Shown: positions 1-7,303, counted from the stretch's first letter. The stretch is 36,150 nt of DNA from Shimazuella kribbensis DSM 45090 (GCF_000428065.1 NZ_ATZF01000007.1:119418-155567), one strand, 5' to 3'. The notes: generated by a model not told the origin, from the sequence alone. Program-made: numbers and translations.

Positions 1-168
1 CTATATGAAAATGTATCCGCTCGTATTGAGGCTGTAACCTCGCGCAATGTGCAGGTATCATTTGATCATGTGATAGCTGTGGACGGCTTACAGTTGGCTG
101 GCACAGTGATTACGCATAAGCAGTTTCGGCTTAACTTTGATCCTGGCCAGCAGTTGAGTTTGTGGTGA
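1..168 (+). CDS. 3' end of a small conserved hypothetical protein
   Basis: An open frame enters from the left edge and ends at TGA 166-168, giving the last 55 residues (LYENVSARIEAVTSRN onward, ending QQLSLW). The family is not one I recognise. A second full-length but frameshifted copy lies at 8768-8984, and it shows that the protein normally starts with MEQLQINDIWHKEG, about 18 residues upstream of this edge, and is about 73 residues long. The two copies share most residues, including SFDHV and the LNFDPGQQLSL tail, so this copy is probably the intact one. The role is unknown. Confidence 0.6.
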   Translation, partial: LYENVSARIEAVTSRNVQVSFDHVIAVDGLQLAGTVITHKQFRLNFDPGQQLSLW

Positions 169-186
169 TCTCATTATAGGAGAATC

Positions 187-273
187 ATGGAAAAAAAATG
201 GTCCCAAAGGATTAAAATAATAACTATTTTGTGTCAAATCATATTTATCTGTATTTTAAAACGAGACAAATAA
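187..273 (+). CDS. possible 28-residue hydrophobic peptide
   Basis: ATG at 187 is preceded by AGGAG at 4-nt spacing, 18 bp after the stop of the preceding gene. The frame encodes 28 residues: a basic start (MEKKWSQRIK), a hydrophobic stretch (IITILCQIIFICIL) and a basic end (KRDK), a layout typical of small single-pass membrane peptides, including some type I toxins. There is no antitoxin RNA evidence and no second copy in the window. It could be chance coding in AT-rich DNA. Confidence 0.3.
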   Translation: MEKKWSQRIKIITILCQIIFICILKRDK

Positions 274-331
274 TGAATAGTATGGAACATGGTAGTTTCT
301 CACTCCACATTAGATAAATAGCAATAAGAAA

Positions 332-544
332 CTACTTGGTGGCTCCTTCGACTTTCATAGAAACAAGTTTTGTTTTGGGGACAAGCTCTGCAGAATCTGC
401 ACATTGGCAATCGAATAAAAACCAAAGTTCATATTTACCAGCTGTATATATCAATACCCCTCCATCTTCTGGTCCTGACATATAAGGATGACCTAATACT
501 TTTTTTATTTCACCCCAAGAAATCTCTTTATAACGACTATCCAT
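332..544 (-). CDS. small hypothetical protein (70 aa)
   Basis: A 70-residue frame starts at ATG 544-542. Only a weak AAGG lies upstream, too far away for a convincing ribosome site, and an in-frame stop nearby rules out a longer start. The middle (VLGHPYMSGPEDGGVLIY, then KYELWFLFD) has the strand pattern and LG-P motif seen in small single-domain immunity-like or lipoprotein-tail proteins of Bacillota, but I do not recognise the family. It is codirectional with the phosphoesterase gene, 65 bp downstream of that gene's end. Confidence 0.45.
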   Translation of the reverse strand: MDSRYKEISWGEIKKVLGHPYMSGPEDGGVLIYTAGKYELWFLFDCQCADSAELVPKTKLVSMKVEGATK

Positions 545-609
545 CTTTACTTGTTTACCTTGGGGGATTATTTTGTTTTTAATTTGATAGGTATGTTATC
601 TGATCCTTA

Positions 610-1383
610 TTAGACACGGCCATATAAAATCCATTTAGCCCAATCTTCTCGGCCATTTTCTAAAGCTCTTTTCGAAGCAGTTTTCCAATCATATGGAATT
701 ATAATATGTTCAATAATCCATTTATCGTATTGCTTTGATAAAATTGTGTAATTAGCATGAGGACAACCAGATTCCATTTGATGAGGAAAGGGAAAATCAT
801 CTGAATAAGCAGGAAGCCCAATACTTCCTGGATTTATTACAATTTGGCCTGTAGAAAGATAAACTGTTCTTGGGATATGACTGTGTGCGCATAGAATTAC
901 AGGTTCATTTATATCTTTAAGATCTCTTAAGATATATTCAGAAGATCTAAGAAAGACTCCATGGGACGTAACGTCCTCTAACAAACAAGTTTCATCGGAC
1001 GTTGGAGTACCATGGCATAAGAAAAACTCTTCCATAAAAAAACTTAAGGTAGCGGGCATATTTTCTATCCAAGATAAGTCGTTCGAAGTTAAACTTTCTT
1101 TCACATATACATAGGTTTTTGATTTTAATACTTCCGTTGTAGGAGTTAAGAGAACTCGATCTTGATTTCCTTTTATAGACTTGATTTTTTTTGAAGATAA
1201 TCTTTTGATAGTGCCTACAGGATCAAGAGGACCGTATATACTATCTCCTAAATTAACGATATTGGTAATTCCTCTTCTCTCGATATCTTCTAAAACAGCA
1301 TCCAATGCCCATGAATTCCCATGAATATCCGAAATAACTGCCAAAGCGGAAAGACCAGATATGTTAATTCTCCTTTCTATCAT
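610..1383 (-). CDS. calcineurin-like metallophosphoesterase
   Basis: This 257-residue protein carries the metallophosphoesterase motifs in order: SDIHGN (residues 18-23), LGDS (45-48), KGNQD (71-75, where GNHD is usual), HGTP in the middle, CAHSHIPR, and NPGSIG near the end. These bind two metal ions in the calcineurin-like superfamily, in the YfcE/MJ0936-type group of small cytosolic phosphodiesterases and phosphatases. The substrate cannot be inferred. The start ATG at 1383 follows AAGGA at 5-nt spacing. The length is normal, there is no signal peptide, and the gene looks intact. The His to Gln change in the third motif occurs in some family members. Confidence 0.9.
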   Translation of the reverse strand: MIERRINISGLSALAVISDIHGNSWALDAVLEDIERRGITNIVNLGDSIYGPLDPVGTIKRLSSKKIKSIKGNQDRVLLTPTTEVLKSKTYVYVKESLTSNDLSWIENMPATLSFFMEEFFLCHGTPTSDETCLLEDVTSHGVFLRSSEYILRDLKDINEPVILCAHSHIPRTVYLSTGQIVINPGSIGLPAYSDDFPFPHQMESGCPHANYTILSKQYDKWIIEHIIIPYDWKTASKRALENGREDWAKWILYGRV

Positions 1384-1454
1384 AGATTTCCTTAACTTCT
1401 ATTTTGTATAAATTAAGTTCCTTAGCCAACTGTTCGAAGGCTGAGAAACTATAT

Positions 1455-1514
1455 AAAGAAAGAATAGCATTTTTTATTCTTGATGTAATTATTTTTCTTA
1501 GCTTGATGGGCATG
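1455..1514 (-). mobile_element. terminal relic of an IS231-like element
   Basis: The segment repeats the transposase-proximal end of the two larger IS231-like copies: AAAGAATAGC, a T-rich stretch, then the terminal sequence GCTTGATGGGCATG. Only about 60 bp remain. It abuts GGGAGAAACCC on the outside. The 1515-1660 stretch after it holds no gene and nothing I recognise. Confidence 0.7.
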
Positions 1515-1672
1515 GGAGAAACCCTCGCTTTTTTGTTGTAAAAGTAGTGCGGCCCGCTGACATCAATGCGATGATCATTGCTACTCCCTGAGGAAATCGA
1601 CCTACAGTAACCTTATCATATCACGATCAATATTGACTGTATCTATTAACTTGGCGTGATTTTGTAATTAAT

Positions 1673-1713
1673 CCCCAGATTAGCCCCTCAATGTGGGTAT
1701 CGGTGCCTTACCC
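1673..1713 (-). repeat. Rep-B end
   Basis: The stretch from CCCCAGATTAGCCCCTC to CGGTGCCTTACCC is one terminus of the dispersed Rep-B family. The same end, including the preceding TTTTGTAATTAAT, recurs at 31902-31943. Read inwards on the minus strand it begins GGGTAAGGCACCGAT. Confidence 0.75.
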
Positions 1714-1719
1714 TATGTA

Positions 1720-1758
1720 GGCCCAGTGACAGGGTTTCTACCATTAACCGCAAAGTAG
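1720..1758 (+). repeat. Rep-A end abutting the CRISPR relic
   Basis: GGCCCAGTGACAGGGTTTCT is the terminus of the Rep-A family. The inner part (ACCATTAACCGCAAAGTAG) matches the variant at 5105-5136 and the Rep-D-like ends. It stops 2 bp before a partial CRISPR repeat, so this insertion probably truncated the array. Confidence 0.7.
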
Positions 1759-1760
1759 CA

Positions 1761-1977
1761 TATAAAGATGCAATTTAATTTGGGACGGTGTGAAGTGGTC
1801 AAAAGATGAGAGGTTTCAATTCCTACAAGGATACAATTTAATTGTTACAGATATCGCAACGAGAAAGGCCAAGAAGAAAGCGAGTTTCAATTCCTATAAG
1901 GATGCAATTTAACCCGTCTGTGAACACCAGTAGATACTTCCTATCTGATTGTATTTTAATTCGAGTATAGATGCAAT
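1761..1977 (+). CRISPR. short degenerate CRISPR array, no cas genes nearby
   Basis: Two near-identical 29-bp repeats lie at 1813-1841 and 1884-1912. They begin GTTTCAATTCCTA and end CAATTTAA, differing at two positions. A 3' half-repeat sits at 1761-1778, and a degenerate terminal repeat (about 18 of 24 matches) at about 1954-1977. The intervals are 34, 42 and 41 bp, with unrelated sequences. The GTTTCAATTCC start is typical of type I-B and type III arrays of Bacillota. No cas gene lies in the window and the left side is cut by a Rep-A end, so this is a relic or an orphan array. Confidence 0.7.
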
Positions 1978-2043
1978 CAAGGCCATTTTGATACTATCCC
2001 TATTGTATATCTTTATACTTGCACTAATACAAACACAAAAATC

Positions 2044-2095
2044 GGTTCAACAAACCGCCCTTGATTAACTTACTTCTTGGGCGGTTTGTTGAACC
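2044..2095. repeat. 17-bp perfect inverted repeat
   Basis: GGTTCAACAAACCGCCC at 2044-2060 is matched exactly by its complement at 2079-2095, with an 18-nt loop. No T-run follows, so it is not an obvious terminator. It lies between the CRISPR relic and the end of the gene at 2209-2655. It could be an element end pair or an RNA hairpin. Confidence 0.6.
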
Positions 2096-2208
2096 ATGCT
2101 TACCAAGCTATCCGTTTCTTGTCCTTCTACAAAAAGAACCATCGTCGGAAAATAAAAGTCATCGGGGTATAAATTCATGCCCTTTGTAGGTATATTTCAT
2201 CAATTCGA

Positions 2209-2655
2209 TTATTGAAAAGCAGTTAAAGGGAATTTTCTTTTTGCTAATTTCGCAACTTGGTAAGGAATTAATTTCTCCCACCCTATAAACTTAGGTCTAA
2301 ATTTGATAAAATGCTCTACACTTTCTTCTAGTGTCTTTTCGAGAAAGAATATCCCCCAATTACTTGCAATGGTGCTTGTTAAAGACTGTAGAGGGTCCCT
2401 TAATCCAAAATTTACACTGATTGGTGGGAGTGGGATAATACCATCTAACAAATCTATCTCTAAGTATTTCTTAGGAATAGCATAAGGTAATTGCTTTTTC
2501 TGTAAACAAATGCCTAATGCATTTTGGATCTTTTTTTGTTCCCGTTCTTTTTCTCTTATGTCTTGAACCCACTCTTTTACTTTTTCAGATGTTAGTTTCA
2601 TTTCTTTAGATTCAATAACTAGGTGCTCTGGATGAATTTTTTTATATTCATTCAT
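2209..2655 (-). CDS. hypothetical helical protein downstream of the CoiA-like gene
   Basis: The frame gives 148 residues from ATG 2655. It stays open upstream to about 2764 and encodes plausible protein (EEYSWHEREQQSWAIEKHG), but has no ATG, GTG or TTG there. The only good ribosome site (AAAGGAGG) lies at about 2735-2742, so the true start has probably been lost or uses an unusual codon. The first third is charged and helical (SEKVKEWVQDIREKEREQKK). The rest is mixed and ends KRKFPLTAFQ. I do not recognise a family. The gene follows the CoiA-like gene by about 100 bp on the same strand and is probably cotranscribed with it. Confidence 0.55.
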   Translation of the reverse strand: MNEYKKIHPEHLVIESKEMKLTSEKVKEWVQDIREKEREQKKIQNALGICLQKKQLPYAIPKKYLEIDLLDGIIPLPPISVNFGLRDPLQSLTSTIASNWGIFFLEKTLEESVEHFIKFRPKFIGWEKLIPYQVAKLAKRKFPLTAFQ

Positions 2656-2759
2656 TACTTTCCAAGTAGATGCAGTCCAAAATTTAACACCATGTTTTTC
2701 AATTGCCCAAGATTGTTGTTCTCTTTCATGCCAAGAATATTCCTCCTTTAAATCATCGA

Positions 2760-4526
2760 CTATTTTTCAAACTTCTGTTTCACACCTTTAAGTTGCAACG
2801 ACAACTTTTCTAATCGATCATATTTTGGTGAGTAAAATAAGATAAAAGAGCCCATTCGATCTAATGAAACATTGACTGAAAATACTGGATAACCTAATTC
2901 ACGAAATTTGGTTAAATTTTGTCCGGCTTTTTTGTGTACATGAAAAATATCTATGATAATTGGGTTACCGAGGCCTAAATCTAAAACAACATCACATACT
3001 AAATCTACTTGTTTAAATCTTTTATCTATATAGGATTTCCGAACAGGGAATGTTTCTAATTTTCTTTTCAGATCAAATGTTTCTGGGTCCAGATTAATCA
3101 TGGGTAAAGTGATTTGATTCAAAGAACTTATTTTCTCTTTCCAAAATCTAAGATTATCCAAATTTCCTTCAGGTGCATGATGAAACGCTTTTGACTGATT
3201 CTCTTTGTTAAGTGCTGATATCCCATTGGGATTTCTAGATTGTTTTAGATTATTGTTTGGATGCTCTATCTCTAATTTCTTCTTTATTTGATTTTCTAAA
3301 TCTTTCTTTCGCTGCATCTCTACTCTTAATCGTTCTTCTTGTAATTTCTGTTGTTTTATTCGCTCTTGTTCCTCTTTTTCTCTTTCTAAACGCTCTTGCT
3401 TTTCTTTTTCCAACTGCGCTTTTGCTTCCAAACGTGCTCTCCAAGCTGCTGCTTGTGTTTCCATAATTAATTTCAAACTATTTAGAGTGTTTCCAGTGGT
3501 TCGCCCTCCATCAAAATCAATAAAGACATTTCTTTTAGACTCATTCTCTTGATATAACTCAAGGCAATCATTACCTTTAAAATCATGTTCACTTACTTCT
3601 TTCGGTTTTGTTGTCTTCTCAGAAAATGCATATTCTATGGGAACTAATGGTGTACCTAGAAGAACATCTGCAATACGATCATCATCAATGAGACTTGCTA
3701 AATAATAATCATCTCGTGAAGTCCATTTTTCCCCTCTTAAAAGTGCATGCTCCTTTTCCATTGCTGTTTCAGGAGAGCGTCTAATCAAAAAAATTCTTCC
3801 ATCATGCTTTACTCCTATTACAAAAAAATAGTGATCCATGATGAAGTTGAACACAGGATTATCCTCACCAACCAAATAAAACGGATACTCTTTATCCGAC
3901 AATAAAGGGGCATCAACATAGTCATCTAATTCAGCATCATATACTACTCCACTATCCATCTTATAGTTTGGAAAAAAACCGACTAAAAACAACACCCAAG
4001 ATACTGGGGCATTCTCTTGAAAATAAGCAGCAATACGCTTTTTCACTTCAGTTTGTGTTGTATTAGACGCCTGCACTTCCACAACCAATTTTAGAACCTC
4101 GTTCTCTTTCTATTCTTCTATCACAGCAACATCCGCTCTGACAGACCTACCTCCAAATTTATACTTCTTTTCCTCATATACTCGGTAACCACGTTCCGTC
4201 ATTTTCTGAAATACAAAACTTTTAATCATGGCATGGGATACACCTTCTGAGCTATGACAATTCTCTTTTCCGTTCTTTTTATGAAACCAACAAGAGTTAA
4301 CTTCTTCACCAGTTTTACTCTTAACATGACCAAACCTAAAATGGAGTTCATCATTACAAACAGGACAGTTTACTGTTCTATATTTCCTTAAATAACGTAC
4401 TTCTTCATCTGAAATACTCATACTATCTAGGGCAATAAAGTCCTTTTCCTTAAAGATTTCTTTCGATCCATTTGGTAAAAAATTTTCCCAGAGTTCAAAG
4501 GGTTCAACTTTAGCATAACGCGGCAT
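2760..4526 (-). pseudogene. CoiA-like nuclease interrupted by an in-frame TAG
   Basis: Reading from ATG 4526 (AAGGAGG, 6-nt spacing) to 2760 gives one continuous 588-codon frame broken only by TAG at 4112-4110, after codon 138. The first part has the CoiA zinc-binding head (CPVC at 54-57, CWFH at 79-82, H98 and K102) and the RADVAV strand of the PD-(D/E)XK core. The second part resumes with KENEVLK and VVEVQAS, supplying the catalytic E-x-Q, then KKRIAAYF. A charged coiled coil follows (about 354-421 of the joined protein). A C-terminal region (about 500-576, DVVLDLG, IIIDIFHVHKK) itself resembles a nuclease-like core. CoiA proteins act on incoming DNA in competence, and stand-alone relatives occur in accessory regions. 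Translation could restart at TTG 4088, but each part lacks half the active site. Confidence 0.75.
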
Positions 4527-4710
4527 TGTCATCCTCCTTCTACTTCTTTCATTTATTACCATTTCTATATAAAATATTTTCGGTATAACTTCTAAAAATC
4601 CTATTAATATATTCATTTTTATCTCAATAATCTGATTATATTTTTCGCAAAAGGTAATTCATCTTTATGGAACGAAAAGAAATTATAGGAATTTGAATAG
4701 AGGTTTCGGC

Positions 4711-4735
4711 TTTACTTTAGGTGACCTAAAGTAAA
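4711..4735. repeat. 25-bp palindrome upstream of the CoiA-like gene
   Basis: TTTACTTTAGGT and its exact complement flank a central G at 4723, about 185 bp upstream of the ATG at 4526. It could be an operator or an RNA hairpin. No binding protein is evident. The surrounding 4617-5050 stretch holds no gene. Confidence 0.55.
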
Positions 4736-4827
4736 ATGAATTAACCTACAGGACATCTAAAGCCTCTTAATAAAGATACATTTGGTGACAACTACGCTTT
4801 TTTGCGTTGGTACTCGGAGTACTTAAA

Positions 4828-4859
4828 TTAATCGTAGAAGGCACATTCTACGAAGTAAA
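4828..4859 (+). repeat. 32-bp segment repeated inverted at 7272-7303
   Basis: The 32 bp match the complement of 7272-7303 with two differences. Inside is an inverted repeat CGTAGAA, 6-bp spacer, TTCTACG (4833-4852), with the geometry of a tyrosine-recombinase core site. The same 32 bp also translate as LIVEGTFYEV in both copies, and both differences are synonymous, so it may instead be a coding remnant. Confidence 0.5.
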
Positions 4860-5072
4860 ATAAGAACAAAATAATATCTAAATAATTGCTAAAAAATCAT
4901 CAAAATAACAAAGCTTTGAATGCTGCGATATCAAAGGGATAGTGATAAATTACTTGTTTCGCTTACTATAATATTTTTCAAATATCTCCGTTTCGCTCAA
5001 CAAGTCGCCCGACTAAGCGTCCCCCGACATCCCCGTTTCACTCCCAGCTATATTTCCGCCGCGCGCCGCGGA

Positions 5073-5100
5073 AAATAAAAAACCACCCATGCGAGTGGTT
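5073..5100 (-). terminator. intrinsic terminator, minus strand
   Basis: On the minus strand AACCAC, an 8-nt loop and GTGGTT are followed by a run of U (A-run 5073-5080 on the plus strand). It lies downstream of the yobV-like gene. Just left of it is a GC-rich hairpin (TTTCCGC/GCGGAAA, 5053-5074), unusual in this AT-rich sequence. Confidence 0.55.
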
Positions 5101-5104
5101 AACT

Positions 5105-5224
5105 TACTTTGCGGTTTATGGTAGCAACCCTGTCATAGCAATCCGAGATAATTCCAAAAGCGGCACGATAAATAGATATATTTTCCAGTGCGGCCCCTCA
5201 TTCCTAGAATCGTTCACATACCCC
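5105..5224. repeat. Rep-A fragment and Rep-B end
   Basis: 5105-5136 is a minus-strand Rep-A end (GGTAGCAACCCTGTCA). After a spacer with AAAGCGGCACGATAAAT, also found before the Rep-B end at 8411, comes the Rep-B terminus at 5183-5224 (TTTTCCAGTGCGGCCCCTC). The two together look like a truncated element. Confidence 0.65.
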
Positions 5225-5308
5225 TAGTCCGCAAAATAGACACAAAGCCATTACCAATATGTGAACTCGCTAGAATGATATAGGGTTTTATCCCATCCAT
5301 CCTAAATA

Positions 5309-5346
5309 GTGGTCACCGTATCATTCCGGGATAATTGTACGCTTAG
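5309..5346 (+). repeat. lone 38-bp Tn3-type inverted-repeat end
   Basis: The 38 bp run from GTGGTCACCG to ACGCTTAG, close to the Tn3-family pattern of GGGG at one end and TAAG at position 38. It aligns closely with 32074-32111, and the similarity continues about 35 bp inward (CACGATTCAACCGACTACCTG). Two further inverted repeats follow: TCCGGGATA/TATCCCGGA (5325-5358) and CAACCGACTA/TAGTCGGTTG (5366-5403). Confidence 0.6.
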
Positions 5347-5425
5347 ATATATCCCGGACACGATTCAACCGACTACCTGTACGTTAAGGTAAATAGTCGG
5401 TTGTTCGTAGTTACTTACTGCTTAT

Positions 5426-5648
5426 TTAAATTCTTTTTTCTCGCAGGACGGAGTTGTGCATGACAGAATAACCCCCATCCCTTCCAACTTCAGAGACGAG
5501 TAGCATCCCCATGGACTCAATTTCTCTGATATCTCGAATAGCTGTCGAACGAGAGATGTTAAATTCTCGCATGATTTCAGAAATGGTAAAGTGGGAGCGG
5601 TTGTTGATATACCGCATGATGATATTAATCCGGTTCAACTTTTTTCAT
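5426..5648 (-). pseudogene. broken YafY/DeoR-type HTH regulator (YobV-like)
   Basis: From ATG 5648 (AGGAG, 5-nt spacing) the product begins MKKVE, then one extra C at about 5635 shifts the frame to a stop. The following frame continues RINIIMRYINNRSHFTISEIMREFNISRSTAIRDIREIESMG, a complete winged HTH of the YafY/DeoR class. After GGYSVMHNSVL it runs into REKRI and stops, lacking the whole effector-binding (WYL-type) part, so the gene is also truncated at its 3' end. It is divergent from the yobU-like gene, the arrangement expected for a local regulator. At most a bare DNA-binding fragment could be made, using TTG 5635. Confidence 0.75.
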
Positions 5649-5673
5649 CGGGACTCCTAAACAGTATCATTTT

Positions 5674-5701
5674 TTGACATGATTTAAGGCTATGATATAC
5701 C
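5674..5701 (+). promoter_or_regulatory. candidate sigma-A promoter for the yobU-like gene
   Basis: TTGACA at 5674-5679 and TATACC at 5696-5701 are separated by 16 bp, 46 bp upstream of the ATG at 5748, in the intergenic space shared with the broken regulator. Confidence 0.55.
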
Positions 5702-5747
5702 TATCAAGCAAAGAAAACAATTCATAAAAAAAAGGAAGGTATTGAAT

Positions 5748-6218
5748 ATGACAAATTATACACTTGAAGAAAAAGACAGCTTTACCGTTGTAGGTTTTGG
5801 AACGGAGCTTACAACAGACTATGCTAACTTAAACAAGGAAAAATCAGACTTTTGGCAGGCTATCAGCCAAGATGGAAGGCTTGACACTTTAAAAGCCCTA
5901 TCCACAAATGACTACATTTTTTCCGTGAACGAAAGAGTGAATGGCAAGATGATGTATTATGCTGGTGTCCAGACAGAAGAATCAGCACCAGAAGAAGCCG
6001 GAGTTATCCATTTTCCTAAGGGGGAGTACCTGATTGTGAAAGGGGAAGGGAAGACGGCTGATGAATTGAATAGTAAACTTGAAGGCATTGCTTTTGGTCA
6101 AATCTTGCCAGAAGCTAAAGATTTTGCATATGTTGGTGCTCCAAATGCAATGGTTAAGTTGGGCCAGCGAAATGGGTTCGTTTTTGGTGAAATTTGGATT
6201 CCTGTTGTTAGGAAGTAA
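5748..6218 (+). CDS. GyrI-like / AraC effector-binding domain protein (YobU-like)
   Basis: The 156-residue protein starts at ATG 5748, chosen because AAGGAAGG lies 8 nt upstream; an upstream TTG has no such site. The sequence (MTNYTLEEKDSFTVVGFG, ..., VNGKMMYYAGVQTEES, ..., FPKGEYLIVKGEG, ..., VFGEIWIPV) has the layout of stand-alone GyrI-like domains, which bind small hydrophobic ligands or regulate partner proteins in the cytosol. The nearest characterised arrangement is the yobU-yobV pair of Bacillus, where a YafY-type regulator sits beside such a gene, as here. The frame is intact although the regulator is broken. Confidence 0.8.
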   Translation: MTNYTLEEKDSFTVVGFGTELTTDYANLNKEKSDFWQAISQDGRLDTLKALSTNDYIFSVNERVNGKMMYYAGVQTEESAPEEAGVIHFPKGEYLIVKGEGKTADELNSKLEGIAFGQILPEAKDFAYVGAPNAMVKLGQRNGFVFGEIWIPVVRK

Positions 6219-6232
6219 AGAGATAAATTGAA

Positions 6233-6256
6233 AAAGCGATCAGCAAATGTCGCTTT
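6233..6256 (+). terminator. terminator of the yobU-like gene
   Basis: AAAGCGA and TCGCTTT pair around a 10-nt loop, followed by a T-rich CTCTTAT, 15 bp after the stop codon. Confidence 0.65.
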
Positions 6257-6264
6257 CTCTTATA

Positions 6265-6480
6265 GGGGTAGCGTCCCGAAAATGCGGATTTACAACGTTA
6301 AGAAGTTTGTAGTGATAAAAATGAAGAATGTAACAACGATAAGATTTTTGATACAAGTCATATGAGACACTAGAAAACTTTATTTGGTGCAAAATAGCTT
6401 AAGTCTCAATAGATTAAACCCTATTGATACAAGGATTTTTATCTTAGCGTTGTAAATTGTCAAAATCCTGACTCTACCCC
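6265..6480. mobile_element. 216-bp miniature element with 38-bp Tn3-type ends (TIME-like)
   Basis: The left end (6265-6302) begins GGGGTAGCGTCCCGA and ends TTTACAACGTTAAG. The right end (6443-6480), read inward, begins GGGGTAGAGTCAGGA and ends TTTACAACGCTAAG. Both are exactly 38 bp from GGGG to TAAG, the hallmark of Tn3-family inverted repeats. No transposase lies inside. Its size fits TIMEs, miniature elements mobilised by Tn3 transposases in trans. Flanks are TTATA and TTTAT, not a clean 5-bp duplication. It abuts a gene remnant on the right. Confidence 0.75.
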
Positions 6481-6482
6481 TT

Positions 6483-6548
6483 TATGAAATCATAACAAAC
6501 GATTCAGAAAGTATTTTTTACACTTACATTCATTTATTGAGGAATTAG
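6483..6548 (+). pseudogene. 3' remnant of a paralogue of the gene at 32446-32661
   Basis: The 21 codons (YEIITNDSESIFYTYIHLLRN) match the last 21 residues of the 71-aa protein encoded at 32446-32661 with three differences. The Tn3-type miniature element ends 3 bp before it and probably removed the rest. Confidence 0.75.
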
Positions 6549-6680
6549 AGGAGCACCAGCGAAGCTGCTATTTCCCGCAAGCTAACTGTAAATTATTACA
6601 AGTCAGTTTGCACTTGGTAGCAGCTACGCTGTTTGCTACAATTAACATGTTTCTAAATAAATAGGAACGTATGTTGTAAT

Positions 6681-6712
6681 AAAAAGAGCCATCCTCCGAA
6701 GGTGGCTCTTTT
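6681..6712. terminator. bidirectional intrinsic terminator
   Basis: AAAGAGCCATCCT and AGGTGGCTCTTTT form a strong hairpin with T-runs on both strands. It lies 23 bp downstream of the minus-strand gene at 6735-7154. Confidence 0.8.
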
Positions 6713-6734
6713 GCTTTGCCGCATTCTTTGCGTT

Positions 6735-7154
6735 CTAACTGTCTGCCATCATAGCAGCATTACGGCCAAGATTCACAAATTCATAAGTGGTACCAAAGAA
6801 TTCAAGTACGTGTGAAAGATTTCTTTCGCGAAGAAAAACGTCAATTTGCTCACCTATGATATCTTCATCGTTATCCTCGTTGGTTACTACTAGTTCAGCG
6901 ATGCCACGAATGCTTTCTAAAAGAGAGTCAACGGTTAATAATTCAGAGTCTAAGTCTGCACGTAGCTCCAGACCAGCTCCCCAATTAACTAAGTATACCT
7001 CTAGCCTTAAACTTTGCTCTTCTACATGAGCCTCTTCACCAATCGTTAAGGTAGCATCTAGTTCTGCATGAACAGAGCTAATCGGAGAATTAGGTATTAC
7101 CTCTTCCTGAAGTCTTTCAATAAATTCAGACAAATCCTTATGTAATCTAATCAA
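6735..7154 (-). CDS. hypothetical acidic protein (139 aa)
   Basis: I chose TTG 7154 as start because AAGGAG lies 8 nt upstream; GTG 7163 would overlap that site. The protein (MIRLHKDLSEFIERLQEE..., VHAELDATLTIGEEAHVEEQSLRLEVYLVNW) is acidic, has no signal peptide or membrane segment, and its middle looks like alternating strands. I do not recognise a family. It has its own downstream terminator. Confidence 0.65.
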   Translation of the reverse strand: MIRLHKDLSEFIERLQEEVIPNSPISSVHAELDATLTIGEEAHVEEQSLRLEVYLVNWGAGLELRADLDSELLTVDSLLESIRGIAELVVTNEDNDEDIIGEQIDVFLRERNLSHVLEFFGTTYEFVNLGRNAAMMADS

Positions 7155-7271
7155 GTCTATCACTCCTTAGAAGTTGGGATAAATATACCATAAAAGTTAG
7201 TCGCAAAGACGACTATAAAAGACGCTGAAATGAAAGTAATACGTTTAATACGTAATTTAATAGAGCAACAA

Positions 7272-7303
7272 TTTACTTCATAGAATGTACCTTCTACGAT
7301 TAA
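7272..7303 (-). repeat. inverted copy of the 4828-4859 segment
   Basis: The complement of this segment matches 4828-4859 at 30 of 32 positions, placing an inverted pair 2.4 kb apart around the yobV/yobU region. Inner arms are CATAGAA and TTCTACG around a 6-bp spacer. Confidence 0.5.

Noticed and set aside
370-582. 70-codon plus-strand frame
   Set aside because: It is antisense to the small minus-strand gene at 332-544 and looks like low-complexity hydrophobic translation.
2690-2735. 19-codon minus-strand frame after AAAGGAGG
   Set aside because: Very short, no resemblance to a known peptide; the ribosome site more likely belonged to the following gene before its start was lost.
3250-3466. 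Frames on both strands within the nuclease gene
   Set aside because: They arise from the repetitive Glu/Lys/Arg codons of the coiled coil.
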